64,000 nt of DNA from positions 1,736,001-1,800,000 of the forward strand of contig NZ_CP139873.1 in assembly GCF_034422975.1 (NCBI RefSeq), written 5' to 3'. Position numbers and translations under genes: made by a program. The notes beneath the pieces are model-generated. The model worked only from the letters and a program-made list of their open reading frames with translations, did no database searches and was not told the DNA's origin. This document shows, piece by piece, positions 17,067 to 25,614 of this stretch (position 1 is the first letter of the stretch; each line of letters begins with the position of its first letter). This DNA comes from Idiomarina sp. PL1-037 (GTDB taxonomy: Bacteria > Pseudomonadota > Gammaproteobacteria > Enterobacterales > Alteromonadaceae).

Positions 17067-18372
17067 GAGACTGTAAAAGATTTTGTGTAAATGGCTGACT
17101 GCACTGTTAAATCCGGTCCTGGTACATAATCTCGAATTGCGCCATGGCCGGTTTCCAGTTGCGTATGGGCATCGTCCACTTTTTCGATGCCTGATGCAAG
17201 GCTAAGTACAATACCTTCATGATAGCCTCATCATTTGGGAACGACCGGCGAGTCTTGGTAATTTTACGCAATGACGCGTTCAGCGATTCGATGGCGTTAG
17301 TGGTGTAGATAGCCTTACGTATCTCCGCCGGGTATTCGAAGAATACGCTTAAGCGTTCCCAGTTTGCCCGCCATGAGCGGCTTATGGTCGGATGCTCTTC
17401 ATCCCACTTTTCAGCGAACTCTTCCAGCGCCTGCTCTGCTGCAGCGCGGGTGGCAGCGCCATAAATTAGCTTTAAGTCAGCTGCGATAGTCTTGCGTTGC
17501 TTCCAGTTCACGTAACGCAACGAGTGGCGAATTTGATGCACGATGCACAGTTGCACCTGAGTTTTCGGGTAAACCGCTTCAATGGCTTCAGGGAAGCCTT
17601 TAAGGCCATCGCAACAAGCGATAAAGATATCATCGACGCCGCGATTTTTAAGCTCGTTCATCACAGATAACCAGAATTTAGCGCCTTCGGTTTGCGCCAT
17701 CCACAGGCCAAGGAGCTCTTTTTCACCGTCGGTGTTAATGCCAAGCGCCAGGTAGACTGACTTATTTTGAACAACGCCAGAGTCACGGCTGCGAACCACC
17801 AGGCAATCGAGGTATACGACCGGGTAAAGCTTTGCCAGTGGTCGATGTTGCCAGGCCTTTACTTCCTCCATCACCTCGTTTGTAACCTGAGATATGAATG
17901 TGGGGGATACTTCAACACCGTAGGCTTCTTCGAGGTAAGCCTGGATATCCCGAGTAGTCATGCCTCTGGCATAGAGCGCGACGATGCGCTCATCGAATCC
18001 GTTAAGCTGGCGTTCGCCCTTGCGGACTAATTTAGGCTCAAAGCTACCGTTGCGATCACGGGGAATATCCAGCTCGACGTCACCGTTAGTGCTACGAACA
18101 GCCTTCTTGGTTTTACCGTTGCGGGAGTTACCGCTGTTATTGCCGGCCGCATCATTTGGGGCGTAGCCTAAATGGGCTTGCATCTCGGCTTCTAAAGCGC
18201 GTTCAGCGACTTTCTTGGTAAGCTGCTTGAGCAGCCCAGCTTCACCTAAAATGTCTTCTGGCGAGTCACAGCCATCAAGCAGCTGATCGATGAGTTTGTC
18301 TGATATTGGCATTCTGATATCCTTCTGCGATATTGGTAAGAATGCCATTTACACAGATATTTTTACACTCTC
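17067..18372 (-). mobile_element. complete IS256-family insertion sequence
   Basis: A 1306-bp element. The left end (17067-17095) and the inverse of the right end (18344-18372) are imperfect 29-bp inverted repeats sharing GAGA-TGTAAAA and TGTGTAAATGGC. They are flanked by the 8-bp duplication TAGATTAC, the size IS256 elements generate. The element contains one intact transposase gene on the minus strand. It lies between the BON gene terminator and the PH-domain gene, so no gene is broken. Intact ends, intact frame and perfect duplication indicate a recent insertion. Confidence 0.95.
17107..18312 (-). CDS. IS256-family (Mutator-type) DDE transposase
   Basis: A 401-residue transposase from ATG 18312 (an upstream in-frame start at 18348 lies in the inverted repeat). 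It has the N-terminal LTKKVAERALEAEMQAHLGY region, and catalytic residues are visible as D in VYLDCLVV, D in CCDGLKGFPEA and E in TTNAIESLNASLRK, with the conserved CIVHQIRHSLRYV between. It moves the element by a copy-out circular intermediate, as known for the family. Full length, with no frameshift. Confidence 0.95.
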   Translation of the reverse strand: MPISDKLIDQLLDGCDSPEDILGEAGLLKQLTKKVAERALEAEMQAHLGYAPNDAAGNNSGNSRNGKTKKAVRSTNGDVELDIPRDRNGSFEPKLVRKGERQLNGFDERIVALYARGMTTRDIQAYLEEAYGVEVSPTFISQVTNEVMEEVKAWQHRPLAKLYPVVYLDCLVVRSRDSGVVQNKSVYLALGINTDGEKELLGLWMAQTEGAKFWLSVMNELKNRGVDDIFIACCDGLKGFPEAIEAVYPKTQVQLCIVHQIRHSLRYVNWKQRKTIAADLKLIYGAATRAAAEQALEEFAEKWDEEHPTISRSWRANWERLSVFFEYPAEIRKAIYTTNAIESLNASLRKITKTRRSFPNDEAIMKVLYLALHQASKKWTMPIRNWKPAMAQFEIMYQDRI

Positions 18373-18380
18373 TAGATTAC
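18373..18380. repeat. right 8-bp target-site duplication
   Basis: TAGATTAC, identical to 17059-17066, immediately follows the right inverted repeat. Confidence 0.9.
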
Positions 18381-18419
18381 TGATAACTTTACGGCAGAAC
18401 AAAAATAAGAATCCTAACT

Positions 18420-18962
18420 ATGTCCGAAAATGCATTTAGCAATAACGTCGTAACACCTGAAAACCTTCCGCAAGTCAATTCTCAGTCCTTTACACCACTA
18501 AGTAACACCTATATTAAGGTCAATTTAATGTGTCGCTTAGTTTTTTGGTTGATGGTGGTGAGTGCCTTATTAATTCTTTATTGGCAACCTTGGGTTGACC
18601 TTCCCACGCTGCTCGAGCTTTATTTGCCTCAGATACAGTTAGCAGCCGGAGGGCTTGGCTTATTAAGTTCGGCTTATGGCATCTTAGCTGACAAAAACAA
18701 AGGTTATGCAATACGTGAGCACGACTTTAGCTATCGCAGTGGTGTTATATTCCAGTCAGTAGTCAGTCAGCCCATTTTACGTATTCAGCATGTTGAATTA
18801 AAACATGGCCCCATTGACCGCCACTTTGGATTGGCCAGTTTGGAGATTTTTAGCGCCGGCGGTGCCATGCACACTTTCGCAATACCGGGATTACCAGAAG
18901 AAAAAGCTCGCGAAATCCGTTCCTACGTACTAACCCATAGCGATGTCGCAGCAAATGACTAG
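18420..18962 (+). CDS. YdbS-like bacterial PH-domain membrane protein
   Basis: A 180-residue protein with two membrane helices (about residues 37-57 and 66-84) followed by a bPH2 domain (KGYAIREHDFSYRSGVIFQ, PILRIQHVELKHGPIDRHFGLASLEI). This is the YdbS arrangement. It is paired with a YdbT-like gene that overlaps it by 20 nt, as in E. coli ydbS-ydbT. The family is membrane-bound with no known biochemical role. The IS256 insertion lies 40 bp upstream of the start and may have displaced its original promoter. Confidence 0.85.
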   Translation: MSENAFSNNVVTPENLPQVNSQSFTPLSNTYIKVNLMCRLVFWLMVVSALLILYWQPWVDLPTLLELYLPQIQLAAGGLGLLSSAYGILADKNKGYAIREHDFSYRSGVIFQSVVSQPILRIQHVELKHGPIDRHFGLASLEIFSAGGAMHTFAIPGLPEEKAREIRSYVLTHSDVAAND

Positions 18963-20463
18963 TTCCCAGAACCAATGGCTGAAGCTATCACCCGTGGCGA
19001 TTATTTATTTCGCTGTTCAGTTCATCAAAACCATTGGTAACAATTTATTTTATTTACTGCCGGCGATTTTTGTTGGCTACAACCAGTTTTCTGAAAATGC
19101 CATAATATTAGTATCGGGACTTGGCGCTCTGTTAGTCCTTGTTGGCATCTCCGCTTTGCTCAAATTTTATTTCTATCAATACCGGTTGAGTGAAGGTCGA
19201 GTTCAGATCCATTCCGGCGTGTTTCAGAAAACGCATATCGACCTTCCCTTCGAGCGCATACAGAATGTCCGTTTTGAACAGCCTATTTTTTACCGCCCGG
19301 CAAATCATGTCTGTATGCTTCTGGACACCGCTGGTTCCAATAAACTCGAAGCAAAAATTATTGCTTTACCCAAAAACATAGCTGAATCTCTAAAGCAAAA
19401 AATACTTGCTTATAAAACCGAGGGCACCCAGACAGAAAATGACCACGAACCTCAAACTCATCAGGAACAGCTTCTAAATTCACGCTCCTTACAAGACTTA
19501 GTTATTCATGGTCTTGCCAGCAACCGTATTTGGATTGTGCTAGGTGCTTTAGCCCCTTTCTTTAACTCACTTTCAGAACAGTTTATCGAGCGCATAGAAA
19601 GCTTTGGGGTGGATGTTGATGCGCTTATGGCCTCTTCACAATACGCATTCTGGCAGTACATACTATTTTTCTTTTCTATCGCTTTTGTAATTATTGCTCT
19701 AATAGCATTAATTTCCGTCTTAGGCTCTGTAATTACCTTCTACGACTTTAAGTTAACTCGCAGCGACGATCGTTATATTCGTCGCAATGGATTTTTTACC
19801 CGCCACGAAGTCGTTATGAAGTTGTCGCGGTTGCAAATGATTGCTTTACAGCAAAACTGGCTTGACCGTTTGCTACAAAGAGTTAACTTGAAATTCGAGC
19901 AACTCAATGCCAACTTTGAACGCCAGTCGGCCGGAACTACGGGTGGAAAAATTATTGTGCCGTCGGTTACTCTCGAAGAGGCACATAACTTGGCAACGGA
20001 AACCTGGCCCAATAATCAGTTAAGTACAATAAACTATAATCCGGTCAGCAAGCGACTCGCTATTAGAAACACGCTCATCGCCTTTTGGCTGTTTGTCCCT
20101 CTTGCCTCCGTGCTTACTTATTTTGAAAAAACAGAACTGGCAACAGCTTCAATTGCTGCTTTAGTGCTGTCTACGGCCTTTATCATTCTGGCTTGGAAAC
20201 GCCGCGGCTATGCAATTGACAATAACTTTATTTATCTCAGAATGGGCCTTATTGGAGTGAGTTATCGCTGCTTCCCTATTCATAAAGTTCAACAAACAAC
20301 CTTCTCGCAAAGCTGGTTTATGCGCCGTTTTCAGTTATGTTCAGTAAAGTTTGTACTGGCTTCAGGCGTGCAAACGCTACCTTTTATTAACGCTCGAATT
20401 GGTGAAGAGCTCATAGACTCCTGCCTTTATCAGGTGGAAGCATTAAAAAAATCCTGGATGTGA
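18943..20463 (+). CDS. YdbT-like multi-PH-domain membrane protein
   Basis: A 506-residue protein with about six membrane helices alternating with three bPH2 repeats: YRLSEGRVQIHSGVFQKTH with IDLPFERIQNV, then FKLTRSDDRYIRRNGFF with VMKLSRLQMIALQQN, then YAIDNNFIYLRMGLIG with CFPIHKVQQTTF. This matches YdbT (493 residues in E. coli). It is translationally coupled to the YdbS-like gene and presumably forms a complex with it in the inner membrane. The next gene starts 1 bp after its stop. Confidence 0.85.
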   Translation: MSQQMTSSQNQWLKLSPVAIIYFAVQFIKTIGNNLFYLLPAIFVGYNQFSENAIILVSGLGALLVLVGISALLKFYFYQYRLSEGRVQIHSGVFQKTHIDLPFERIQNVRFEQPIFYRPANHVCMLLDTAGSNKLEAKIIALPKNIAESLKQKILAYKTEGTQTENDHEPQTHQEQLLNSRSLQDLVIHGLASNRIWIVLGALAPFFNSLSEQFIERIESFGVDVDALMASSQYAFWQYILFFFSIAFVIIALIALISVLGSVITFYDFKLTRSDDRYIRRNGFFTRHEVVMKLSRLQMIALQQNWLDRLLQRVNLKFEQLNANFERQSAGTTGGKIIVPSVTLEEAHNLATETWPNNQLSTINYNPVSKRLAIRNTLIAFWLFVPLASVLTYFEKTELATASIAALVLSTAFIILAWKRRGYAIDNNFIYLRMGLIGVSYRCFPIHKVQQTTFSQSWFMRRFQLCSVKFVLASGVQTLPFINARIGEELIDSCLYQVEALKKSWM

Positions 20464-20464
20464 T

Positions 20465-21052
20465 ATGGAATTACCTTTCTCGCAAGCCTGTGAAAACAAC
20501 AAAGACCCGATACTTCGGGTTCTTAAAATAGCGTTTTCAGACTGTACTCGTGTTCTGGAAGTAGGTAGTGGTACAGGACAACATGCCGTGTACTTTGCCA
20601 GCCAACTCCCTAATATTCATTGGCAAGCCAGTGATCAAGCAGAGTACCTACCGGGAGTAACGGCCCGGATAAAACGGGAAGGTGTAACTAACCAGCCATT
20701 ACCGGTTGAGTTTAATGTATTCGCAGACGCGCCGAATGGAGTTTTCAACGCTCTTTTCACCGCAAACACCTGCCATATTATGCCCGAAGAAGGGGTTGAA
20801 AGGCTTTTTGAGCATTTGGGAGGCGACCTTAGCAGTGTGGAGCGTTTATGTATTTACGGACCTTTTAACGATAACGGTCATTTTACCAGCGACAGTAATC
20901 GCCGCTTTCACCAGTCGCTGCAATCGCGTAACAGCGACATGGGAATACGTGATTGGCAATGGATTGCGGAGCTGGCCAATCAGCAAGGCTTTGAGCTGAA
21001 AAAGATGCACACTTTGCCAGCCAATAACCAGTTGCTGGAATTTCAACGTTAG
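20465..21052 (+). CDS. DUF938 class I SAM-dependent methyltransferase
   Basis: A 195-residue protein. The SAM-binding motif VLEVGSGTGQHAVYFA is at residues 32-47, and PFSQACENNKDPIL at the N-terminus plus CIYGPFNDNGHFTSDSN are hallmarks of the DUF938 family. The substrate is unknown. It is the third gene of the ydbS/ydbT-like operon; a perfect hairpin follows. Confidence 0.85.
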   Translation: MELPFSQACENNKDPILRVLKIAFSDCTRVLEVGSGTGQHAVYFASQLPNIHWQASDQAEYLPGVTARIKREGVTNQPLPVEFNVFADAPNGVFNALFTANTCHIMPEEGVERLFEHLGGDLSSVERLCIYGPFNDNGHFTSDSNRRFHQSLQSRNSDMGIRDWQWIAELANQQGFELKKMHTLPANNQLLEFQR

Positions 21053-21076
21053 CCCTTTATCAGTCAAGGGCTAACG
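21047..21076. terminator. perfect 11-bp-stem hairpin between convergent genes
   Basis: CGTTAGCCCTT (21047-21057) and AAGGGCTAACG (21066-21076) pair perfectly around an 8-nt loop. The DUF938 stop codon is inside the left arm. No T tract, but the position between two convergent genes suggests a bidirectional terminator. Confidence 0.6.
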
Positions 21077-21090
21077 AAGACGAAAACCCG

Positions 21091-21717
21091 TTATTGAGTA
21101 TTAGGAACAATACGTAATTCTACCCGACGGTTTAACTGACGCCCGCTTTCGGTATCGTTATCAGCAACAGGCATACTTTCTCCATAGCCTTCGGTTGTGA
21201 CCCTGCGTGAGTCCACGCCGTTACCTACTAAATTATTGCGTACGGCATTAGCACGATTTAACGACAGTTGCTGATTGTATTCAGCAGAACCTCTACTGTC
21301 GGTGTGGCCTTCTATCAGCATGGTAGTTTTTTCATACTTTTTCAGTACTCGCGCAACATCATCGAGTACTGGATTGAAGCTTTGAGAAATATTTGCACTG
21401 CCGGTAGCAAACGTAATGTTACTAGGTAACTGCAAACGAAGGTTATCGCCGTCACGTATTACCTTCACACCACTGTCAGCCAGCTCTTCGCGAAACGCTT
21501 CTTCCTGCTTATCCATGTAGTTACCAATGGCACCTCCGGCCAACGCGCCTACCGCCGCACCCCAGACATAACGGCTTTTATCATGATCGCCCGTGCCTTT
21601 ACCCAGCAAAGCACCGGTGACAGCACCAATAGACGCGCCTTTCTGGGTGTTAGTCATATTTTCACAACCAACAAGTGCTAACGAAGAAAACATCATAGTC
21701 AAAACTAGCTTTTTCAT
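21091..21717 (-). CDS. yiaD: OmpA-family lipoprotein, YiaD type
   Basis: A 208-residue lipoprotein (lipobox ALVGC, Cys18). A glycine-zipper region (KGASIGAVTGALLGKGTG and GAAVGALAGGAIGNYMD, residues about 27-70) precedes an OmpA-like peptidoglycan-binding domain (IEGHTDSRGSAEYNQQLS, NRRVELRI). YiaD has this same order and length (219 residues in E. coli). The C-terminal domain binds meso-diaminopimelate in the cell wall. Monocistronic. Confidence 0.85.
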   Translation of the reverse strand: MKKLVLTMMFSSLALVGCENMTNTQKGASIGAVTGALLGKGTGDHDKSRYVWGAAVGALAGGAIGNYMDKQEEAFREELADSGVKVIRDGDNLRLQLPSNITFATGSANISQSFNPVLDDVARVLKKYEKTTMLIEGHTDSRGSAEYNQQLSLNRANAVRNNLVGNGVDSRRVTTEGYGESMPVADNDTESGRQLNRRVELRIVPNTQ

Positions 21718-21874
21718 ACTCTAACTCCATCAAAACAACGAATGCCCTGAAAACTAGCATGCTTTAGTGTAGTCACTGATGAGATTTTCGGATTTTTTAC
21801 ATGACTCTTTTTTCTTAATGTCCAACAGTGGTACCTTATAAAAAGTAATAGCTGATATACGCGTTTCCATCAAT

Positions 21875-22690
21875 ATGATAATAACTGACCCTACCGAGGC
21901 TCGTAAGGCTCTAATGACATTCTTACGGGACAATGCTCCCGTAACCGTCATTACCGGCGCTGGCATAAGTACAGACTCGGGAATCCCCGACTATCGTGAT
22001 AATAAAGGCGAATGGAAGCGAACGCCTCCGGTTCAGCATCAGGATTACATGCGCAGCGAAGCGGTACGAAAAAGATACTGGGCCCGAAGTTTATTTGGCT
22101 GGCCGGTGCTTTATCACGCTAAGCCTAACTCAGCGCATTACGCAATAGCCGAATTGCAGCAGCACGGACTTATTGACTGCGTTATTACACAGAATGTCGA
22201 CGGCCTGCACCAAAAAGCCGGAGCCACTCGTGTCATTAATTTACATGGATACGCTAACGATATGGTCTGCATGAGCTGTCGGGAAATAACCCCACGGTTG
22301 GAGATGCATGAACGCAGCCTTAAATTGAACCCGGACTTTGCCGCTTTAGAGGCAACCGCCGCACCGGACGGTGATGCTGACCTTGAGGCTGACTTTGAAC
22401 AATTCAAAGTCGCCGCCTGCCAAAGCTGTGGTGGTATTCTAAAACCCGATGTCGTCTACTTTGGTGACAACGTGCCTCGCCCAAGGGTTGAGGAAGCACA
22501 AAAGGCTATAAAAGACAGCAACGCCCTGCTGGCTATTGGTACCTCACTTATGGTCTTTTCCGGTTATCGCTTTGCCCGCCAGGCTTACCAAAGTAATCAA
22601 CCTGTCGCGCTGTTAACTCTGGGAAAAACACGCGCCGATGACCTGGCAACACTAAAACTGAACTGCTCTATAAAGGACGTACTGGCGTGA
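21875..22690 (+). CDS. Sir2-family NAD-dependent protein deacetylase
   Basis: A 271-residue sirtuin. The NAD-binding motif GAGISTDSGIPDYRD is at residues 28-42, TQNVDGLHQKAG and the catalytic His in INLHGYAND follow, then a four-cysteine zinc module (CMSC, about 45 residues apart from CQSC), and GTSLMVFSGYR. It removes acetyl or acyl groups from lysines using NAD+. It belongs to the longer bacterial group with an insert in the zinc module, not the CobB type. A later ATG at 21917 with AAGG upstream is an alternative start. Confidence 0.88.
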   Translation: MIITDPTEARKALMTFLRDNAPVTVITGAGISTDSGIPDYRDNKGEWKRTPPVQHQDYMRSEAVRKRYWARSLFGWPVLYHAKPNSAHYAIAELQQHGLIDCVITQNVDGLHQKAGATRVINLHGYANDMVCMSCREITPRLEMHERSLKLNPDFAALEATAAPDGDADLEADFEQFKVAACQSCGGILKPDVVYFGDNVPRPRVEEAQKAIKDSNALLAIGTSLMVFSGYRFARQAYQSNQPVALLTLGKTRADDLATLKLNCSIKDVLA

Positions 22691-22721
22691 ACCAGCGACG
22701 GTTATTCTTTCGAGCTTAAGC

Positions 22722-22743
22722 GCCCGTTATGCCATTAACGGGC
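22722..22743. terminator. terminator hairpin between sirtuin and lemA
   Basis: GCCCGTTA (22722-22729) and TAACGGGC (22736-22743), 6-nt loop, followed by TTT on the plus strand. Lies between convergent genes. Confidence 0.65.
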
Positions 22744-22762
22744 TTTGGGGGAAGCAAGAGTA

Positions 22763-23332
22763 TTAAATATTCGGCTTATACTCAAAACCTTCCTCAGCCT
22801 GAGAGTCAGAGAAGGTTTTTATTTTCTCTTTATGGTTCAGCATGGCGTTAACCAATGAATTTGGAAACACTTCAATACCGTTGTTAAAGTCTTCTACGTT
22901 CTGATTAAAGATGCGAATTGCCGCACCAATGTTTTCCTGCTGGTCGGTAATTTCTCTCATCAATTTCTGATAAGTTTCTGAAGCCTTCAGTTCCGGGTAG
23001 TTCTCGACGGTAACGTTAAGGCTTTTAAGCAGCTCACCAGTTCTGGCTTCCGCCTGCTCAAGTTTTGCCGTATCGACCTTACCACTATCCAGACCCTGCA
23101 GAGCGCTGCGCAGTTCGGTCACTTTAGTCAGAGTGCCCTGCTCGAACTCTTTATAGTCTTTCACGACATCTTCTAAGTGCGGAATAATTTTATTTTTCTG
23201 ACGCTCTTGTGTAATAACGTTAGCCCATGCTCTTTCAACTGCGTTTGCACGGCTAATAATAGCGTTATAAATAGCAATAATGGCTATTACTAAAACAGCG
23301 GCTATGCCAATAGCTATCCATGTTCCTGTCAT
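22763..23332 (-). CDS. lemA: LemA family protein
   Basis: A 189-residue protein with one N-terminal membrane helix (about residues 5-25), then the LemA four-helix domain: YNAIISRANAVERAWANVITQERQKNKIIPHLEDVV and the C-terminal half with ENYPELKASETYQKLMREITDQQE and FPNSLV. The function is not settled; LemA proteins usually pair with a second membrane protein. Here that is the 347-residue gene just upstream, 10 bp away. Confidence 0.9.
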   Translation of the reverse strand: MTGTWIAIGIAAVLVIAIIAIYNAIISRANAVERAWANVITQERQKNKIIPHLEDVVKDYKEFEQGTLTKVTELRSALQGLDSGKVDTAKLEQAEARTGELLKSLNVTVENYPELKASETYQKLMREITDQQENIGAAIRIFNQNVEDFNNGIEVFPNSLVNAMLNHKEKIKTFSDSQAEEGFEYKPNI

Positions 23333-23342
23333 TGTTTTACTC

Positions 23343-24386
23343 CTAAAAGTTACTGTCCAGTTTGGTCATTACATAGTGGATAAAATCAAGCGATGCCTTT
23401 AACTTTGCAAATTCCTGTTCGCCTTCTAAGGCCTCAATAAAGGTTTCATAGTCGCATATCTTGGCGTCTTTAGTTGTTGCAATAAGGTCTTTGTCTGCAA
23501 GCGAAAGACACAAATCACCGGCGTCATTCACCTCGAAGTTCATTTGCGATAGTACTTCAGAAAACTCTTCAAAAGCGATAACCACGGTTGGTTTCATCGC
23601 TTTTGCAGCTTCTAATTCACTGGCGGCTACCACTTTAAACTCTTTGTTAAACCGGTTGGAGGCTGGCTTATAGGTGGCTTTTCCTGCCCCAGGAAGGCCA
23701 AAACCTACAACAGCAACATTGCGTAACAAGCCGAAAGGCAAAATAAGCCCGTAACGATCATAATGATCGTACACTTTCTTTTTGCGGGTTTTTACATTGC
23801 CTCTACTGTCAGTGTATGTCTCTGTAACGATACGTTCGTCAACATAATGAAAGTGGTAATACTGGTACTTAAAAGAGTACTCACTGCCGCTGTAGCTTCC
23901 ATCGTAAAGCGCGTGAATTTCACGTTTGTAATTCCCCCGATTAAAGTCACTGAAGCGCTGCTGGAATTCATTTGACGCGGTTCTGCTCTCGAATACAGCA
24001 GGCGACAAGTCATTATCCAGTAAACCATCACGTTGCAGTAAAGCATGCGACGCTTTGGCCATAAGCCTGCCCGGGTAAAAAGCGGTAATTCCGGCAACCA
24101 AAGTTAAAACACTACCTACAGCCAGAATAATCCAGGTACTTTGCTGAAAACGTTGCCACTGAGACCAGCCCCAGTATGTTAATGCGGCGGTTGCCAACAG
24201 AAGAACAGTAAAGGCTATCCAGTAAGCTTTCATATTAAACTGGTAGCTTCCGGAAAAGGCTTTCAGGTCATCAATAACCGCGTCGAGATTTTCTCTGGTG
24301 CGACTGTTAAGCGCCTGCGTTTCAGTGTGCTTTAGCAATTCAATAAGGGCTTTGTTGTTTTTCTGATAGAACACGGCAATCAACAT
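23343..24386 (-). CDS. membrane protein paired with LemA, DUF3137-like
   Basis: A 347-residue protein with a cytosolic N-terminus, two membrane helices (about residues 55-75 and 85-105) and a C-terminal domain of mixed strands. The middle carries SEYSFKYQYYHFHYVDERIVTETYTDSRG, similar to galanin/E3-type or DUF3137 domains seen beside LemA; the match is by general pattern only. It is first in a two-gene operon with lemA. Function unknown. Confidence 0.55.
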   Translation of the reverse strand: MLIAVFYQKNNKALIELLKHTETQALNSRTRENLDAVIDDLKAFSGSYQFNMKAYWIAFTVLLLATAALTYWGWSQWQRFQQSTWIILAVGSVLTLVAGITAFYPGRLMAKASHALLQRDGLLDNDLSPAVFESRTASNEFQQRFSDFNRGNYKREIHALYDGSYSGSEYSFKYQYYHFHYVDERIVTETYTDSRGNVKTRKKKVYDHYDRYGLILPFGLLRNVAVVGFGLPGAGKATYKPASNRFNKEFKVVAASELEAAKAMKPTVVIAFEEFSEVLSQMNFEVNDAGDLCLSLADKDLIATTKDAKICDYETFIEALEGEQEFAKLKASLDFIHYVMTKLDSNF

Positions 24387-24592
24387 AAAAATTAGTTAAA
24401 AATAAGTAGCCAGTTTAATGCTTCGGTCTTTTCGATACCAGTCAATATTTGTAAAACTATTCCCATAACGAACTGATTTTATGACTCTAAATGGTACTAA
24501 AAGACGAAGTTCATCCTAACTAAATGTGTTTTTATAATTTCTGGTAAGATGCTTACTCCTGTGCAAATAAAGACGCCATTAAGGGGTAATTA

Positions 24593-25528
24593 ATGAAAGC
24601 TGTCATACTCGATGCAGAAACCCTGGGCAAGGGTATTGATCTTTCCGCCATCGAAAAGTCCGTCGACGAGCTGGTTTTATATGATTCAACAACGGCCGAG
24701 CAGGTTAATGAGCGGATTAGCGATGCTGAAATTGTTATAACGAATAAAGTCGTCATTAATGAACAGACCATTGAGTCGGCTGGGCAGTTAAAGCTAATTT
24801 GCGTGTTAGCCACCGGAATGAACAATATTGACTTGGCTGCAGCAAAAAAACTGAATATTCCGGTTAAAAATGTTGAAGCTTACGGTACAGAAAGCGTGGT
24901 TCAACACACTTTGATGATGATGCTTTCGCTGGCCACTAAGCAACCCGTTATGCAAAAACGTGTTGCAGCCGGCGACTGGCAGCATTCGTCCATGTTTTGC
25001 CTGTTAGACCCATCCATTATTCAACTGGCCGGCAAAAAGTTAGTTATTGTCGGTTCTGGCGAGCTCGGCCAGGAAGTGAAAACTCAGGCGGAAGCTTTGG
25101 GTATGAAGGTTGAGTTCTCAGCACGCCCCGGAAAGAAAGATGACCCGCGGTCAACGCTAAATGAGCTACTACCTTCGGCTGACGTTATCTCTTTTCATTG
25201 TCCGTTAACAGATGACACCAAAAACTCACTTAACGCAGATAACCTCAAACTTTGTAAAAAAGACGCACTCATAATTAATAATGCCCGAGGTGGTGTTATC
25301 AATGAGCAGGATGTTACCGAGGCGCTACGAATGGGAGAAATTGGTGGTGTTGCCGCTGATGTTCTGCCTCAGGAACCACCAAAAGATGGTAACCCCTTGC
25401 TGGATGCGATGGACGAGGGATTAAACCTGATTGTCACGCCTCACAACGCCTGGACATCACCTGAAGCGCGGCAGCGTATTGTGAAGCTTACTGCCGAAAA
25501 TATTCAGAGTGTTCAGGGAAATAACTAA
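24593..25528 (+). CDS. D-2-hydroxyacid dehydrogenase, glycerate dehydrogenase-like
   Basis: A 311-residue NAD(P)H-dependent dehydrogenase. It has the Rossmann loop GSGELGQEV near residue 153, the catalytic Arg in NNARGGVINE, Glu in LPQEPPKDG and His in VTPHNAWTS. NVEAYGTESVVQHT in the substrate domain resembles the glycerate/hydroxypyruvate reductase (HprA) group. It would reduce a 2-oxo acid such as hydroxypyruvate. AGGGG precedes the ATG. Monocistronic. Confidence 0.85.
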   Translation: MKAVILDAETLGKGIDLSAIEKSVDELVLYDSTTAEQVNERISDAEIVITNKVVINEQTIESAGQLKLICVLATGMNNIDLAAAKKLNIPVKNVEAYGTESVVQHTLMMMLSLATKQPVMQKRVAAGDWQHSSMFCLLDPSIIQLAGKKLVIVGSGELGQEVKTQAEALGMKVEFSARPGKKDDPRSTLNELLPSADVISFHCPLTDDTKNSLNADNLKLCKKDALIINNARGGVINEQDVTEALRMGEIGGVAADVLPQEPPKDGNPLLDAMDEGLNLIVTPHNAWTSPEARQRIVKLTAENIQSVQGNN

Positions 25529-25554
25529 CATTAGGTTTAACTTTTAAATATTAA

Positions 25555-25587
25555 CGTGTTGGCAGCCGCTTCCACTCTGCCAACACG
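25555..25587. terminator. bidirectional hairpin between convergent genes
   Basis: CGTGTTGGCAG (25555-25565) and CTGCCAACACG (25577-25587) form a perfect 11-bp stem with an 11-nt loop. No T tract on either side. Confidence 0.6.
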
Positions 25588-25614
25588 CATTAGTCAGGGT
25601 TAATGAGTGTCCGA

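Noticed and set aside
17067..18372. Search for cargo or resistance genes carried by the IS element
   Set aside because: Only the transposase gene is present between the inverted ends.
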